Counted from the stretch's first letter, positions 1 through 8,910 are shown. The stretch: DNA of 48,505 nt from an uncultured Lachnospiraceae bacterium (GCA_944381475.1 CALWLH010000104.1:1-48505); one strand, 5' to 3'. Notes: generated by a model from the sequence alone, not told the origin. Numbers and translations: made by a program.

Positions 1-437
1 CGAGGCGACGCCCTGCCGTTCTGGGCGCGCGCCACAGGGGTAAGGGCCCCCGCGCCGCCTATGGGGGGGGCCTCCGCCACCGCCCTACAGCCTTCTTTTT
101 CCGCAATGTCACAGATTTTTTCAAAGAGCTCCCTCTTGCACAGATAGCATTTGTCCGGGGGGTTTTGCACAAAGCCCGGTATCTCCATGGCCTGGGAGGA
201 GCAAAACACCTGGCGAATGCCATACCTTTTGCAAAACTCTGCGGCCTCCGTCAGCTCCCTCTCCGGGAAAAACTCGGATTTAGCGGTCACTGCCAGCACG
301 TTCTCTCCCAGCGCATCCGCCGCCGCCTTTAACAGCAGGGCGGAGTCCACGCCCCCGGAAAAGGCCACCGCCACGCTACCCAGGGATTTTATGTAATCCT
401 TTAGTTTTTCATATTTATATTTTAAAGCCTCTGCCAT
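1..437 (-). CDS. larE: LarE-type ATP-dependent sulfur transferase, 3' end cut by window
   Basis: LarE is a PP-loop enzyme that gives up a cysteine sulfur to build the nickel-pincer cofactor of lactate racemase-type enzymes. The visible chain starts MAEALKYKYEKL at 437. It has the PP-loop SGGVDSALL near residue 28 and the family segment NPPDKCYLCKRELF near residue 98. The start lies behind GGAGGAGTTT. The last 25 or so codons (bases 1-77) are very GC-rich and do not read like LarE, which normally continues with an EGSN-type segment after VAE. The end may therefore be an assembly artefact or a rearrangement. No larB or larC is visible in the window. The family call is firm; the 3' part is not. 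Confidence 0.85.
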   Translation of the reverse strand, partial: MAEALKYKYEKLKDYIKSLGSVAVAFSGGVDSALLLKAAADALGENVLAVTAKSEFFPERELTEAAEFCKRYGIRQVFCSSQAMEIPGFVQNPPDKCYLCKRELFEKICDIAEKEGCRAVAEAPPIGGAGALTPVARAQNGRASP

Positions 438-498
438 AAACTCCTCCCTATAAAAAATGTATAACCCCTATCCCCTTCCCGGTGAATATATGTCCCGC

Positions 499-741
499 TC
501 ACAGCGTAATTTTTACACTGGTTCCATCCATCTCCTCCACATTCAACAGCTCCAAACCCTTAAAGTGCTTGAAAATAGCCCTCAGCTTTGCCCTATTTTC
601 CCTTACAAACTCCTTTGTGATCTTGCTGTCTTCCATACCCGCATTTTGGAGCATGGCCTTCATTCCTATTCGGGTGCAGAAAAAGACGTTTGGAATGCGG
701 AATTGAAACTGATGGGAACCCTCAGAGATTTGTATTTTCAT
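499..741 (-). CDS. Small hypothetical protein paired with XRE regulator
   Basis: 80 residues starting MKIQISEGSHQFQFRIPN. I do not recognise a named function. The ATG at 741 is preferred over a GTG six bases upstream because GATGAGG sits at proper spacing before it. The gene begins 11 bases after the stop of the neighbouring XRE reading frame, so the two are very likely co-transcribed. The C-terminal part (GLELLNVEEMDGTSVKITL) resembles the end of the regulator's own C-terminal domain (ILELDDEDGTHCEIYVE). This suggests both carry the same small alpha/beta sensor-like module found in Clostridia as XRE-plus-partner pairs. The function is unknown. Confidence 0.6.
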   Translation of the reverse strand: MKIQISEGSHQFQFRIPNVFFCTRIGMKAMLQNAGMEDSKITKEFVRENRAKLRAIFKHFKGLELLNVEEMDGTSVKITL

Positions 742-752
742 AGCCACCTCAT

Positions 753-1236
753 CTATTCCACATAAATCTCACAGTGTGTGCCGTCCTCATCATCCAGCTC
801 CAGGATTTTCCCGATGACTCCTTTGGAGGCCAGCTCCAAAACCGCATCAAAATCCACTCCCTTTAAATCAAAACCATTGATATTCAGGGAGGAGCTGTCC
901 GTCAGTCCCAGCTGACACAGAGCCAGGGGAAATATTCATAGATATATTTGTATGCTCTTCTATAATGCGCACCTTTAGCAGCTTATTCGTAAAGGTTTTT
1001 CCCACTTCCGTCGGCTCGTATCTTACGATCTCCGCCTGCTCTCCTCTGAGAAGCACATCAATGCTGACTCCCAGAATATCCGACAGCATCGGCAGCAGGG
1101 ATATATCCGGACAGGATATGTCATTCTCCCACTTGCTCACCGCCTGGCTGGACACCCCCAGGGACTCCGCCAGCTGATCCTGGGTCATCCCTCTTGCTTT
1201 TCTCTTTTCTGATATTCTCTTACCTAAACTTTCCAT
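753..1236 (-). pseudogene. XRE-family regulator with a frameshift
   Basis: The first 95 or so residues form a helix-turn-helix regulator: MESLGKRISEKRKARGMTQ, then SQAVSKWEND as recognition helix, then a linker. At about 925-932 the frame breaks in a T/C run (ATTTCCCC). The intact frame ends at 868 with an unrelated tail. Shifting one base restores a sensible C-terminal domain (PLALCQLGLTDSSS to DGTHCEIYVE) ending in a TAG at 753-755, just before the partner gene. The start is set by GGAGGAACAG before ATG 1236. It is either a real one-base insertion that truncates the protein or a sequencing error in a homopolymer. Confidence 0.7.
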
Positions 1237-1468
1237 CCTGTTCCTCCTTCATAGTTTTCTAACCAATATTGATTATGTCCATACTATATCACAAAAAAAA
1301 CCTGAAAGGAACATCATGCCAGTTGAAGCCTCTCAACCGTTTGTAGAATATTCTGCAACCATGGGTTGAATCCAGCCATTTTTACCTCTTTTCGGCGCAC
1401 TCGCTGCGTCATCATGGTGAATTTAAAGGTTTACTTCCAAACTTCGCCTTCCATCCCACAGCCTCCTG
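1237..1468. other. Intergenic, 232 bases
   Basis: Separates the XRE gene from the GNAT-like gene. No ORF with a ribosome site and no clear terminator is seen. It should hold the promoter of the XRE pair (a TATAGT-like minus-strand -10 near 1280), but no good -35 could be matched. Confidence 0.4.
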
Positions 1469-2563
1469 TCAACAGCCCTTAAAGTCTATATCCTTTTTGA
1501 GCAGCACATACTCATATCTTCTCACCGCCAGCTCCCGGTAGTAGGCCCCGGTGATCTTCCCCTCGTGAATCAGGGCGCTGATGCTGGTGCAGCCGTTTTT
1601 GTAAAGCTCCTGGCGCACCAGCTCCGCCAGGGCGCTGCCAAGGCCCAGGCTATCCGGGCGAACTCCCATATAGAGCAGCACATATCCCCCGGGATTTCTT
1701 TTTATTTTCAAAATCTTTATCAGCTTACCCAGGGTAACGTTCCCGGCGGTCAGGGAGCCGTAGTCGGGGATGCAGATAAAAAATGCCGCCAGCTTCCCCT
1801 CCTTGCTGACCAGCTTTACCATCTCAGGTCGAAGGACTGGTTTCAGGGATGAAAAAAGCGCCCGAAACTGCTCGTAGGTCACATACTTATAGCCGGGGAA
1901 ATCAGCATAGAGGGAAATTAAAAGCTCATAGATCGCTTGCAGAGTCTCATAAAAGTCATGCCCATAAAGTGTGGAAAATTCATACCCTGCCTCTTTAAAC
2001 TGCTCAATCCTCCTGATAAAACGCTCCCGCCCATCCTCATTACGGATTTTTCTCATACCATTAGAAAAATACCGATCACAGACAGAAAACCCGCTCTGCT
2101 CCCACAGGTATGGATAATATGCCCTGTTGTAAGGCTCCCCGGTATAGGCGTTTCCAAAATAATTGGTCTTAAAGCGGTATCCAATCCAGATGGAGCAGTC
2201 CACCGGCCCCAGAAGATGCTTGATCCCGCAGGCCATTGCGGTGCGCTCCACATGGGCGAACATCAGCCTGCAGACCTTTACACTCTTTACACTCTCAAAA
2301 TAGCCCACATAAGCGGTGGTATCCCCAGGATATATCGTCAAAAGGCAGCGGCACAGCGGTTTTCTCTTTTCATCCGCCACCACAAAGGGAATCACCCGGA
2401 AGTCGGGACTTAAGGGGTGATGCCCCTCCAGAAGCTTTTTCTCCGTTTCTTTATTCTGAGGAAGCAGCTTCTTTGGATAAAGGCGCTCTGGCAAGGCCAG
2501 AAACAGCCCCCTGACCTCTTTCCTGTTGCCCCGCATACAAATATATTTCTCATAGGTTAACAT
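1469..2563 (-). CDS. GNAT-like acetyltransferase-fold protein (YghO-like)
   Basis: 364 residues if started at the ATG at 2563, which has TATGGAG eight bases upstream; the longer frame to 2587 has no ribosome site. Family features are LLGPVDCSIWIGYRFKTNYF in the first half and a C-terminal GNAT-like part with LGLGSALAELVRQELYKNG, which resembles an acetyl-CoA-binding loop followed by a helix. YghO-type proteins have no known reaction, so the acyl donor and acceptor are unknown. It is the last gene of a minus operon after the phosphotransferase gene (43-base gap) and the UbiA gene. That placement suggests it modifies the same product, which is inference. Confidence 0.6.
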   Translation of the reverse strand: MLTYEKYICMRGNRKEVRGLFLALPERLYPKKLLPQNKETEKKLLEGHHPLSPDFRVIPFVVADEKRKPLCRCLLTIYPGDTTAYVGYFESVKSVKVCRLMFAHVERTAMACGIKHLLGPVDCSIWIGYRFKTNYFGNAYTGEPYNRAYYPYLWEQSGFSVCDRYFSNGMRKIRNEDGRERFIRRIEQFKEAGYEFSTLYGHDFYETLQAIYELLISLYADFPGYKYVTYEQFRALFSSLKPVLRPEMVKLVSKEGKLAAFFICIPDYGSLTAGNVTLGKLIKILKIKRNPGGYVLLYMGVRPDSLGLGSALAELVRQELYKNGCTSISALIHEGKITGAYYRELAVRRYEYVLLKKDIDFKGC

Positions 2564-2605
2564 ATATTTTTCTCCATAAACAAACATGAGAATGGAAGGC
2601 CCATT

Positions 2606-4864
2606 TTATTTGATCACCCGCACCCGGCCCTCCAGGGCGTCTAGCTCCACCGTATCCCCGGTTTTTAACAGCTTCACCGCATCCTTCACCCCCACCAGGG
2701 AGGGCTTCCCCAGCTCTCTGGTGATGATGGCGGTATGACTTAAAATGGAGCCCTTTTCTGCGATCACCCCCAGGGCCGGACGAATCAGAAACACCCATCC
2801 GGGATCTGTGGATTTTGTGACAATGATCTTCCCGGCGGTATCCAACCCCTGATCCGGGGACGTAATCACCAGCACCTGACCGCAAATCTTTCCTGCAGAG
2901 GATACAATTCCCAAAAGCTCCCCGGAGCTGCCAAGTGTATGGGAGGATACCCCATGCAGTTTCCTGTCAAACACCCGGTCTGCGAACACCAGACGGCTGT
3001 AGGCGGGAAGCTTTTCATAGTCCGCATATTCCTTCTTTCTCTCTGCCGCCAGCTGGCGATAATCCCTTCTTTCATCCTTAAGCTCATCCAAAAATAAGTA
3101 AAACACATCCTCCGCCTGCTCCAGGCGCCCCTGGTCTGCCAGAATGGCCCCGATTTTTAGCACAATCATCCGCATCACCCCAAAGAGCCTGCTTCTGTTC
3201 ATCCGGGACAGCTCCCGGTTAGCGATGCCAAGCCGGGCCCGAAGTACAAAGGGACCTGCCTCTGCCCTGTGGGTTGTCCTGCTGCCCCTCCTATGGAAGC
3301 CTCTACCGGGAGCGACCTTTGGAGCGGTATACTCCTTCTCCCCTTTTTCCAACAGCTTCATCCCCTGTGCCGCAAATTCATCCACCAGCTCCGGGTTGGT
3401 GCGCCAGGTTTTCGTCTCCAGCTTCAGCTCCTGCAGGCACCGGTCCCCGTACCGGCTGATAAATCTGCGCTTCTGCCTTTGATAGGCTTCGCTTTCAAGG
3501 CCCGAAGCTTTCGCGGTTTTCACCAGCTCCTCCAAAGCAAGCACCGGCTTCATACTCTCCAAATTTCTAATCTGGGCCAGCGCATCGGCATGGCCCTTTC
3601 CCGCTAGGTGGGTGTACAAAAAGGCGTACATATCATTAGCCAGGGTGATATCCCAGTCCTTTAGAATCTCCCGCCGCATTCCGTCATACAGATCCAGCAG
3701 CCCCTGGAGGCTGTTTTGGGCCCTGACCCGTCTCACATAGGCGGGATAGAGCTGTCTAAAGCGCTCATTTAAGGCTTTCATCTCCCGGGGTGTGGTGTGC
3801 ATATACTTTAGAAAGGACAGAAGGATCCGCCCCTTTACCGCCGGGGAAACCCGGTTTACATGGGCCGTCACCTTTCGGTTTCCCACCCCCAGCATCTCCT
3901 GCCAGATGGGGATGATTCGGGATGAGAAGGGCAGCAGCTGCAGCACATCATACCAGCTGCTGATGCAGTAATAAATCTTACCGCTGCTCACATCCACCAT
4001 ATTCTTTAATATCGGCTCCATCTGCCTGACAAGCTCCCTGTTTCCTGAAAGCCGCAGCACCAGGTTCCTGAAGATCTCATAATAGACCGTCCTGACAAAG
4101 CTCTGGGTCAGGGGCAGACAGACGCCGGGATAGCTCTCCACAATGTTGCTGTTGTCCAGCACCATCAGATCCTTATATTGGAGGGTTGTAATGGGACGGG
4201 CCTGCAGGATAAAAATATCATCTCCTTTGATGGCATATTCCACGTCCATTTCCCTTTGAAAGAGGTGCCGTATCTTTTCACCGATCTTTACCAGCCTGTA
4301 AAGCTGCTCCGCAGTCAGCACGCCCTCCTCCTGCCCCTCAAAGCAGTACAATTGATCATCCTGATTGTAGTAGTAGGTGGTGGTTTCTGTACGGTCTGTC
4401 ACCACATCCTCCCCCAGGCCCCTTCCTGCCACAATCACCGTTTCGTTTAGAAGACCCTGGGGATTGGCGGTAAAAAGAACCCCGGAAATATCCGAGGCCA
4501 CCATTTCCTGAACGATCACTCTCATAGGGGGCCTTTCTGTGCCTTCCAGCTTAGGCTGACCAGGGTGCAGCTTTAAGGCCTTGGAAGCTGTGCCCTTAAA
4601 GCTTTCATATACATCTATTTTTGATGCGCTTTCCAGAACCGTTCTTACAGCCTCCCCCACCTCCTCCCGCCTTACGTTTAAGAGGGTTTTAAACTGCCCC
4701 GCATAGGATTTTTCTTCTGAATCCTCCAGGGCGCAGGAGGAACGCACCGCAAACAGCTCCGCCCCGGAAAAGGACAGATCTATACCCTCCGGTCCTTCCA
4801 CTACAATAAATTTGGGAACATTTATGCCGCGGCTCCTTAAAACCTCTAAATTTCTTGCTTTCAT
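2606..4864 (-). CDS. Dikinase-type phosphotransferase (PEP synthase / rifampin phosphotransferase-like)
   Basis: 752 residues. Residues 1 to about 245 are an ATP-grasp PEP/pyruvate-dikinase N domain: AVRSSCALEDSEEKSYAGQF, VIVQEMVASDISGVLFTANP and FILQARPITTL. The middle 400 residues show no motif I can name. The C-terminus is the phosphohistidine swivel domain with KGSILSHTAIITREL (catalytic His near 710). There is no C-terminal PEP-binding barrel, so the layout is ATP-grasp, acceptor domain, His domain, as in rifampin phosphotransferase rather than PEP synthase. Such enzymes split ATP to AMP and phosphate and pass the beta-phosphate via histidine to an acceptor. The ATG directly abuts the UbiA stop codon, implying translational coupling. 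The acceptor is unknown; a prenylated or lipid product of the UbiA enzyme is a hypothesis. Confidence 0.75.
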   Translation of the reverse strand: MKARNLEVLRSRGINVPKFIVVEGPEGIDLSFSGAELFAVRSSCALEDSEEKSYAGQFKTLLNVRREEVGEAVRTVLESASKIDVYESFKGTASKALKLHPGQPKLEGTERPPMRVIVQEMVASDISGVLFTANPQGLLNETVIVAGRGLGEDVVTDRTETTTYYYNQDDQLYCFEGQEEGVLTAEQLYRLVKIGEKIRHLFQREMDVEYAIKGDDIFILQARPITTLQYKDLMVLDNSNIVESYPGVCLPLTQSFVRTVYYEIFRNLVLRLSGNRELVRQMEPILKNMVDVSSGKIYYCISSWYDVLQLLPFSSRIIPIWQEMLGVGNRKVTAHVNRVSPAVKGRILLSFLKYMHTTPREMKALNERFRQLYPAYVRRVRAQNSLQGLLDLYDGMRREILKDWDITLANDMYAFLYTHLAGKGHADALAQIRNLESMKPVLALEELVKTAKASGLESEAYQRQKRRFISRYGDRCLQELKLETKTWRTNPELVDEFAAQGMKLLEKGEKEYTAPKVAPGRGFHRRGSRTTHRAEAGPFVLRARLGIANRELSRMNRSRLFGVMRMIVLKIGAILADQGRLEQAEDVFYLFLDELKDERRDYRQLAAERKKEYADYEKLPAYSRLVFADRVFDRKLHGVSSHTLGSSGELLGIVSSAGKICGQVLVITSPDQGLDTAGKIIVTKSTDPGWVFLIRPALGVIAEKGSILSHTAIITRELGKPSLVGVKDAVKLLKTGDTVELDALEGRVRVIK

Positions 4865-5860
4865 CTATTCATTTCCCCTAAAAAGCCTGCTGTCCTCAAA
4901 AGTGCCGTAAAAAAGCTGGATCACCGCCGGCGCCAGCACACAGATATTTGCCGCCCTGCCAAAGTATCTTCCCACCAGCAAATAAGCCGCAACCGTGAGA
5001 ATCATAATGGTTTCCTGAACGTAAGTATATCGCTCCACCTTCTCAACGATCCGATACCTCTCAGGGTTTTTTGAAAACTCCAGAAATTTCCAGCTCATCC
5101 ACAGCACGTTTATGAGAAGGGCTAATACCGCCAGCTTGTTCAAATTCCACACAAGGATAAAATTAGTGATGATATCCATCCATGTGACGATAAAAACAAA
5201 GGCCACCGCCTTTTTATATCCAAAGAGCTTGGAGTAGGTCACATACTCCGTCTCATCCTTCGGCGCCCGGATCTTTCTGGACACCTCCCAGATCAGCGCC
5301 GGAAAATACAGGGTGAAGGCAGCCATCAGGTTTGTCAGGTCAAAGGCTCTGATATCATATTTGATGACGGTAAAGGAGATGATGTAGATATTCATGATCA
5401 TCTGTACCGGGTTGTGGGTCACCAGGGCCAGGGGCAGGGACTTTGCGATCTTGTGCTTCTGGAAAAACCACACCGCCATGAGGGAGCCGTAGGTGTAGAG
5501 GAACAGGCAGAATCCAAAGTTATTCATAAACGCCAGATTTAATAGAAGGGTAATGGCAATAAGGATGCTGACAAATACTGCCAGATCCTTTTTCCTAACC
5601 CTCCCCGAGGGAAGGGGACGCTCTTTAAAGAGCCTGCAGTCCAGCTCGTAATCCTTAAAATCGTCCGCAATCCTAAGCCAGCATAAAAAGCTAAATACCG
5701 TAAAGCCACAGATCACCTCCTGAATGCCAAGCTGAAATTCTGTCACCCCGTGGTTAAGAAGGACGATGAAATATATTTCCAAAAACACCATATATCCCAG
5801 TGCAAGCCTTGGAATAATGGGATACATTTCCTTAAAATAGATGTTTAGCCTTTTTAACAT
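4865..5860 (-). CDS. UbiA-family membrane prenyltransferase-like protein
   Basis: 331 residues from the ATG at 5860, which follows GAGGGGGAGAAG; the ATG at 5878 lacks a ribosome site. Several hydrophobic membrane helices span the chain. The UbiA signature is clear near residue 65: LRIADDFKDYELDCRLF followed by KERPLPSGRV, which fits the Asp-rich prenyl-diphosphate/Mg motif. A second possible Asp motif is APKDETEYVTYSKLFG near 200. UbiA enzymes join a prenyl chain to an aromatic or other acceptor in the membrane. No quinone or heme biosynthesis genes are nearby, so the substrate cannot be assigned. It is the first gene of a three-gene operon. Confidence 0.75.
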   Translation of the reverse strand: MLKRLNIYFKEMYPIIPRLALGYMVFLEIYFIVLLNHGVTEFQLGIQEVICGFTVFSFLCWLRIADDFKDYELDCRLFKERPLPSGRVRKKDLAVFVSILIAITLLLNLAFMNNFGFCLFLYTYGSLMAVWFFQKHKIAKSLPLALVTHNPVQMIMNIYIISFTVIKYDIRAFDLTNLMAAFTLYFPALIWEVSRKIRAPKDETEYVTYSKLFGYKKAVAFVFIVTWMDIITNFILVWNLNKLAVLALLINVLWMSWKFLEFSKNPERYRIVEKVERYTYVQETIMILTVAAYLLVGRYFGRAANICVLAPAVIQLFYGTFEDSRLFRGNE

Positions 5861-6180
5861 CTTCTCCCCCTCTTTCATGATGGCAGAATCTTTCCGATCA
5901 CCGCACCAGAATTCTTTTCTGTTCTTTAGCGCATGGTTCAGTCCCGAAAAAGCGCATCAAACGCTCTGAAAAATATCTTATTTTTCATGAAAGCCTCTTT
6001 TCCATTCTGTACTTTGCTTTTTACTTTACCATTTTTCTAAAGTTTCGTAAAGTGCTGCTCACGGATTTTAGTGACATTCGACCTTGATGCCTTGGCAGAC
6101 CTGACAGGAGCGCTTTTGCCCGGAAGCGCTGCGCATTGCTGAATTTTGCCAAAATACTCGCGCCCCTTACCTGATAGTCC
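5861..6180. other. Intergenic, about 320 bases, with an AT-rich inverted repeat
   Basis: No gene is seen. A perfect 9-base inverted repeat, TGAAAAATA-TCT-TATTTTTCA, lies at 5967-5987. A weak minus-strand promoter candidate (TTTACG, 17 bases, TAAAGT) lies further upstream at about 6023-6051 and could serve the UbiA operon. The left flank of the ABC operon has no clear terminator. Confidence 0.35.
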
Positions 6181-7029
6181 TCACGACCCCGCCGACTGAT
6201 AATGGCGAATCCCCGCCCGCCAGACAATTGCGCACAGGCCCAGAAACAGGATGGTCCCCAGGGGCGCTATGATCAGCAGCCCATTCTGTGACCGCCCCAG
6301 CACGTACTGGAGGGGATAATATTGCACAAGGGTGTAGGGCACCACAAAGGTACAAAGCCTCATAATCCTTTTTCCATATACGTCAATGGGATACTTCCCG
6401 TACTCCTTCGCCCCGTCTGTGAACACATTCATAAACTCCAGCCCCTCCAGTGTAAAGAAACACAGGGCAGCATAGATCATGAACAGGCCGGTGAAAAGCA
6501 GCGCGCCTCCTATAAGCATACAAATCACCGCCAAAGCTCTGAAAAACGTCCAGCTCACATCGCTCACATACACGCCGTAAGCAAACATCACCGCTGCCTG
6601 CAAAAGATGCCCCAGACGATTCAATTCAAAGCCGCTTCCCAGGATCTGCAGCACCGTGCTTCTGGGCCGCAGCATGATCCGGTCAAAGGTTCCCTGGCGC
6701 ACCATGCGGGAAAAGGCGTCAAAGCCCCTGGAAATACATTCCGCCAGGCTGTAGCCCAGGAGAAAAATCCCGTAGCACAGCACCACCTCCCCGTAGGTGT
6801 AACCCATCACCTGATGAAACCGTTCCATAAGGAAATAGATTCCAAGAAACACCTGAAAGGACACCAGAAACTGTCCCAGAACCGTCAGGATAAAGGATGC
6901 TTTATACTCCATGATTTCCCGCAGCTTAAGGGAAATATAATGCAGATACAATCCCATACTGCTCCTGGCAGGCTCTCTGCACAGAGCAGGATCTCTTCTT
7001 GTTTTCAACAATTCTTCTCTCTCGTTCAT
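6181..7029 (-). CDS. ABC-2 type transporter permease, second subunit
   Basis: 282 residues from the ATG at 7029, preceded by GGGAGG and one base after the stop of the first permease gene. The longer frame to 7092 would overlap that gene. About six hydrophobic segments follow a cytoplasmic N-terminus (for example ASFILTVLGQFLVSFQVFLG and VVLCYGIFLLGYSLAECISR). The segment MVRQGTFDRIMLRPRSTVLQ matches the conserved cytoplasmic loop of the ABC2_membrane_6 (former DUF990) permease family. It pairs with the permease and ATPase just upstream to form an exporter of unknown cargo. Confidence 0.8.
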   Translation of the reverse strand: MNEREELLKTRRDPALCREPARSSMGLYLHYISLKLREIMEYKASFILTVLGQFLVSFQVFLGIYFLMERFHQVMGYTYGEVVLCYGIFLLGYSLAECISRGFDAFSRMVRQGTFDRIMLRPRSTVLQILGSGFELNRLGHLLQAAVMFAYGVYVSDVSWTFFRALAVICMLIGGALLFTGLFMIYAALCFFTLEGLEFMNVFTDGAKEYGKYPIDVYGKRIMRLCTFVVPYTLVQYYPLQYVLGRSQNGLLIIAPLGTILFLGLCAIVWRAGIRHYQSAGS

Positions 7030-7030
7030 G

Positions 7031-7834
7031 TCAGCCTCCCTGCACCACGATCCGGCGCTCGGCAATTTTGCACAGACATTTTCCCAGAACAATCAGCACA
7101 GCCAGCCAGAAAACCTGCAGGAGCACCGCCCGCAGCATAGGCGCCCCTGTGAGGTCCCCTGAAAAAATCCTTAAGGGAACATTCTGCATCCCGGCAAAGG
7201 GCAGAAGCTCCAAAACTCTTTGCACCGTTTCCGGCATAAAGGGCAGAGGAATGATCGCGCCGGCCAGAAAATCAACTCCGAAAACCATCACTGTGCGAAG
7301 GCCATCCCCGGATATAGTAAAGAAAGCCAGCACGTACATCAGCATACAGTAGGCTACCATCATTAAAAGTCCCATAATCAGGGTCACAAGGAACCAGAAC
7401 CAGATGCTGGGGCTGGCAGCCAGATGAAGCCTGAAGGGCTCCGGCAAAAGTATTGCCAGGAGCAGAATCGGAAAACACCGCAGCGCCGCCCTGGACAGCC
7501 TAAGAGCCACGCTTCTGGCAAACCACATATCATAGACAGAGATGGGCCTGCACAGCTCATAGGCAATGCTTCCCTCCCTGATACTGTCAAAAAGCTCATT
7601 TTCCAGGGTCCAGGCGGAAAAGAACATCAAAAATGCCTGCTGCAGCCAGATGTAGGCGGCCATGGCGGAAAAGGTCATGGGAAAGGAACCCGGGTCCGAC
7701 TCATAAAAGGCCCTGTACACAAAGCATTCCATAAAGCCCCAGACAAACTGGGTGGTCAGTCCGGCCGCTGCGGCAGCCCGGTATTGCAGCCCCATGTTAA
7801 AGCGCAGCTTAAAAAAGGCGAAATATTTTTTCAT
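7031..7834 (-). CDS. ABC-2 type transporter permease, first subunit
   Basis: 267 residues from the ATG at 7834, which has AGGAGGTGGAGT before it. The longer frame to 7852 would overlap the ATPase stop. It opens MKKYFAFFKLRFNMGLQYRA, has about six membrane segments, and carries ELFDSIREGSIAYELCRPIS, the equivalent of the conserved cytoplasmic loop in its partner. It belongs to the same two-permease ABC-2 family as the next gene. The operon order is ATPase, permease, permease, with overlapping or one-base joints, which indicates a single complex. Confidence 0.8.
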   Translation of the reverse strand: MKKYFAFFKLRFNMGLQYRAAAAAGLTTQFVWGFMECFVYRAFYESDPGSFPMTFSAMAAYIWLQQAFLMFFSAWTLENELFDSIREGSIAYELCRPISVYDMWFARSVALRLSRAALRCFPILLLAILLPEPFRLHLAASPSIWFWFLVTLIMGLLMMVAYCMLMYVLAFFTISGDGLRTVMVFGVDFLAGAIIPLPFMPETVQRVLELLPFAGMQNVPLRIFSGDLTGAPMLRAVLLQVFWLAVLIVLGKCLCKIAERRIVVQGG

Positions 7835-7844
7835 ACTCCACCTC

Positions 7845-8642
7845 CTAGACAATATCCAGCCGTCTATACAGGCCGGCTATGATCTGATCCAGGTCTCCCT
7901 CGCCCTCCTGTGCGTGAAGCTGGTCCAGGGTTCCATCCATCAGCACCCTGCCCTTGCCGATAAGGATGATCCGATCTGTGATGGCCTCGATATCCTGCAT
8001 ATCATGGGTAGTGAGAATCACCGTGGTGTGATGCTCTCTGTTTAAGCGGCGGATAAACTCCCGCACCGCCAGCTTGGATACTGCGTCCAAACCGATGGTG
8101 GGCTCGTCCAGAAACAGAATATCCGGGCTATGTAAGAGGGAGGCAGCCAGCTCGCAGCGCATACGCTGCCCCAGGGACAGCTGCCTGGCAGGCGTTCTCA
8201 GAAGCTCTTTTAAGTCCAGAAGCTCCGTCAGCTCCTCTAAATTGTTCTGATACATGGAATTTGAAATAGAATAGATGTCCTGAAGCAGGCGAAAGGAATC
8301 CAGAATCGGCACATCCCACCAAAGCTGGGAGCGCTGCCCAAACACCACGCCGATATGCTTCACATGCTGAATTCGGTCCTTCCAGGGTATTCTGCCGTCC
8401 ACCAGACAGCTTCCGCTCTCCGGCGTCAGGATACCGCTTAAGATCTTGATGGTGGAGCTTTTTCCTGCCCCATTCGGGCCGATATAGCCCACCATCTCCC
8501 CATCTTCGATAGAAAAGCTCACATCCTTCAGCGCCTCTATGCGCTGGCTTTCCCTACGAAAGAACGCCTTACAGGCCTCCTTCATGCCTGCGCTCCGTTT
8601 TGCTACTCTGTACGATTTGTTCACATGCTCCATCGTAATCAT
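7845..8642 (-). CDS. ABC transporter ATP-binding protein
   Basis: 265 residues. Walker A GPNGAGKSST, signature LSLGQRMRCELAASLL, Walker B DILFLDEPTIGLD and H-loop TTHDM are all present, so it should be an active ATPase. The N-terminal 50 residues (VNKSYRVAKRSAGMKEACKA) and the sequence GVVFGQRSQLWWD after the Q-loop are typical of ATPases that serve the two-permease DUF990-type exporters of Firmicutes. The start follows CAGGAGGAAGC. It is the first gene of the three-gene operon read from the promoter at 8799-8827. Confidence 0.88.
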   Translation of the reverse strand: MITMEHVNKSYRVAKRSAGMKEACKAFFRRESQRIEALKDVSFSIEDGEMVGYIGPNGAGKSSTIKILSGILTPESGSCLVDGRIPWKDRIQHVKHIGVVFGQRSQLWWDVPILDSFRLLQDIYSISNSMYQNNLEELTELLDLKELLRTPARQLSLGQRMRCELAASLLHSPDILFLDEPTIGLDAVSKLAVREFIRRLNREHHTTVILTTHDMQDIEAITDRIILIGKGRVLMDGTLDQLHAQEGEGDLDQIIAGLYRRLDIV

Positions 8643-8699
8643 TTTGCTTCCTCCTGGTAGTTAGTATTTATACAGAATCTCTTGCCAAGTAGGTCTGGC

Positions 8700-8721
8700 T
8701 TTCCTGGTGACAGCCAGGAAA
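8700..8721. repeat. Hairpin in the ABC operon leader
   Basis: Perfect 8-base stem TTTCCTGG / CCAGGAAA with a 6-base loop. It lies in the roughly 150-base leader between the promoter and the ABC ATPase start. It is not followed by a T run, so it does not look like a terminator. Confidence 0.5.
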
Positions 8722-8798
8722 TACCCTTGTATGAAATTATGTAACGTGTTCAATCCCCGCAGAAAGTCTGCTGCCCGGAATGGGCGAAAAGGAAGTCA

Positions 8799-8827
8799 AC
8801 TATAGCACTGATTTCTTTGAAAGTCAA
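8799..8827 (-). promoter_or_regulatory. Promoter of the ABC exporter operon
   Basis: On the minus strand TTGACT, a 17-base spacer, then TATAGT. It implies an approximately 150-base untranslated leader before the ATPase gene. Confidence 0.65.
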
Positions 8828-8910
8828 GAGAAATTTTATATTATCACCCATTGCACTTTTGGTAAAATTCTGCTAATATTCAGTCAATAAAAACGTACCC
8901 GGGACATGCT

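Noticed and set aside
6322..7140. 272-residue open frame antisense to the ABC permeases
   Set aside because: Rich in His, Gln and Lys as expected from reversed membrane-protein codons; no ribosome site.
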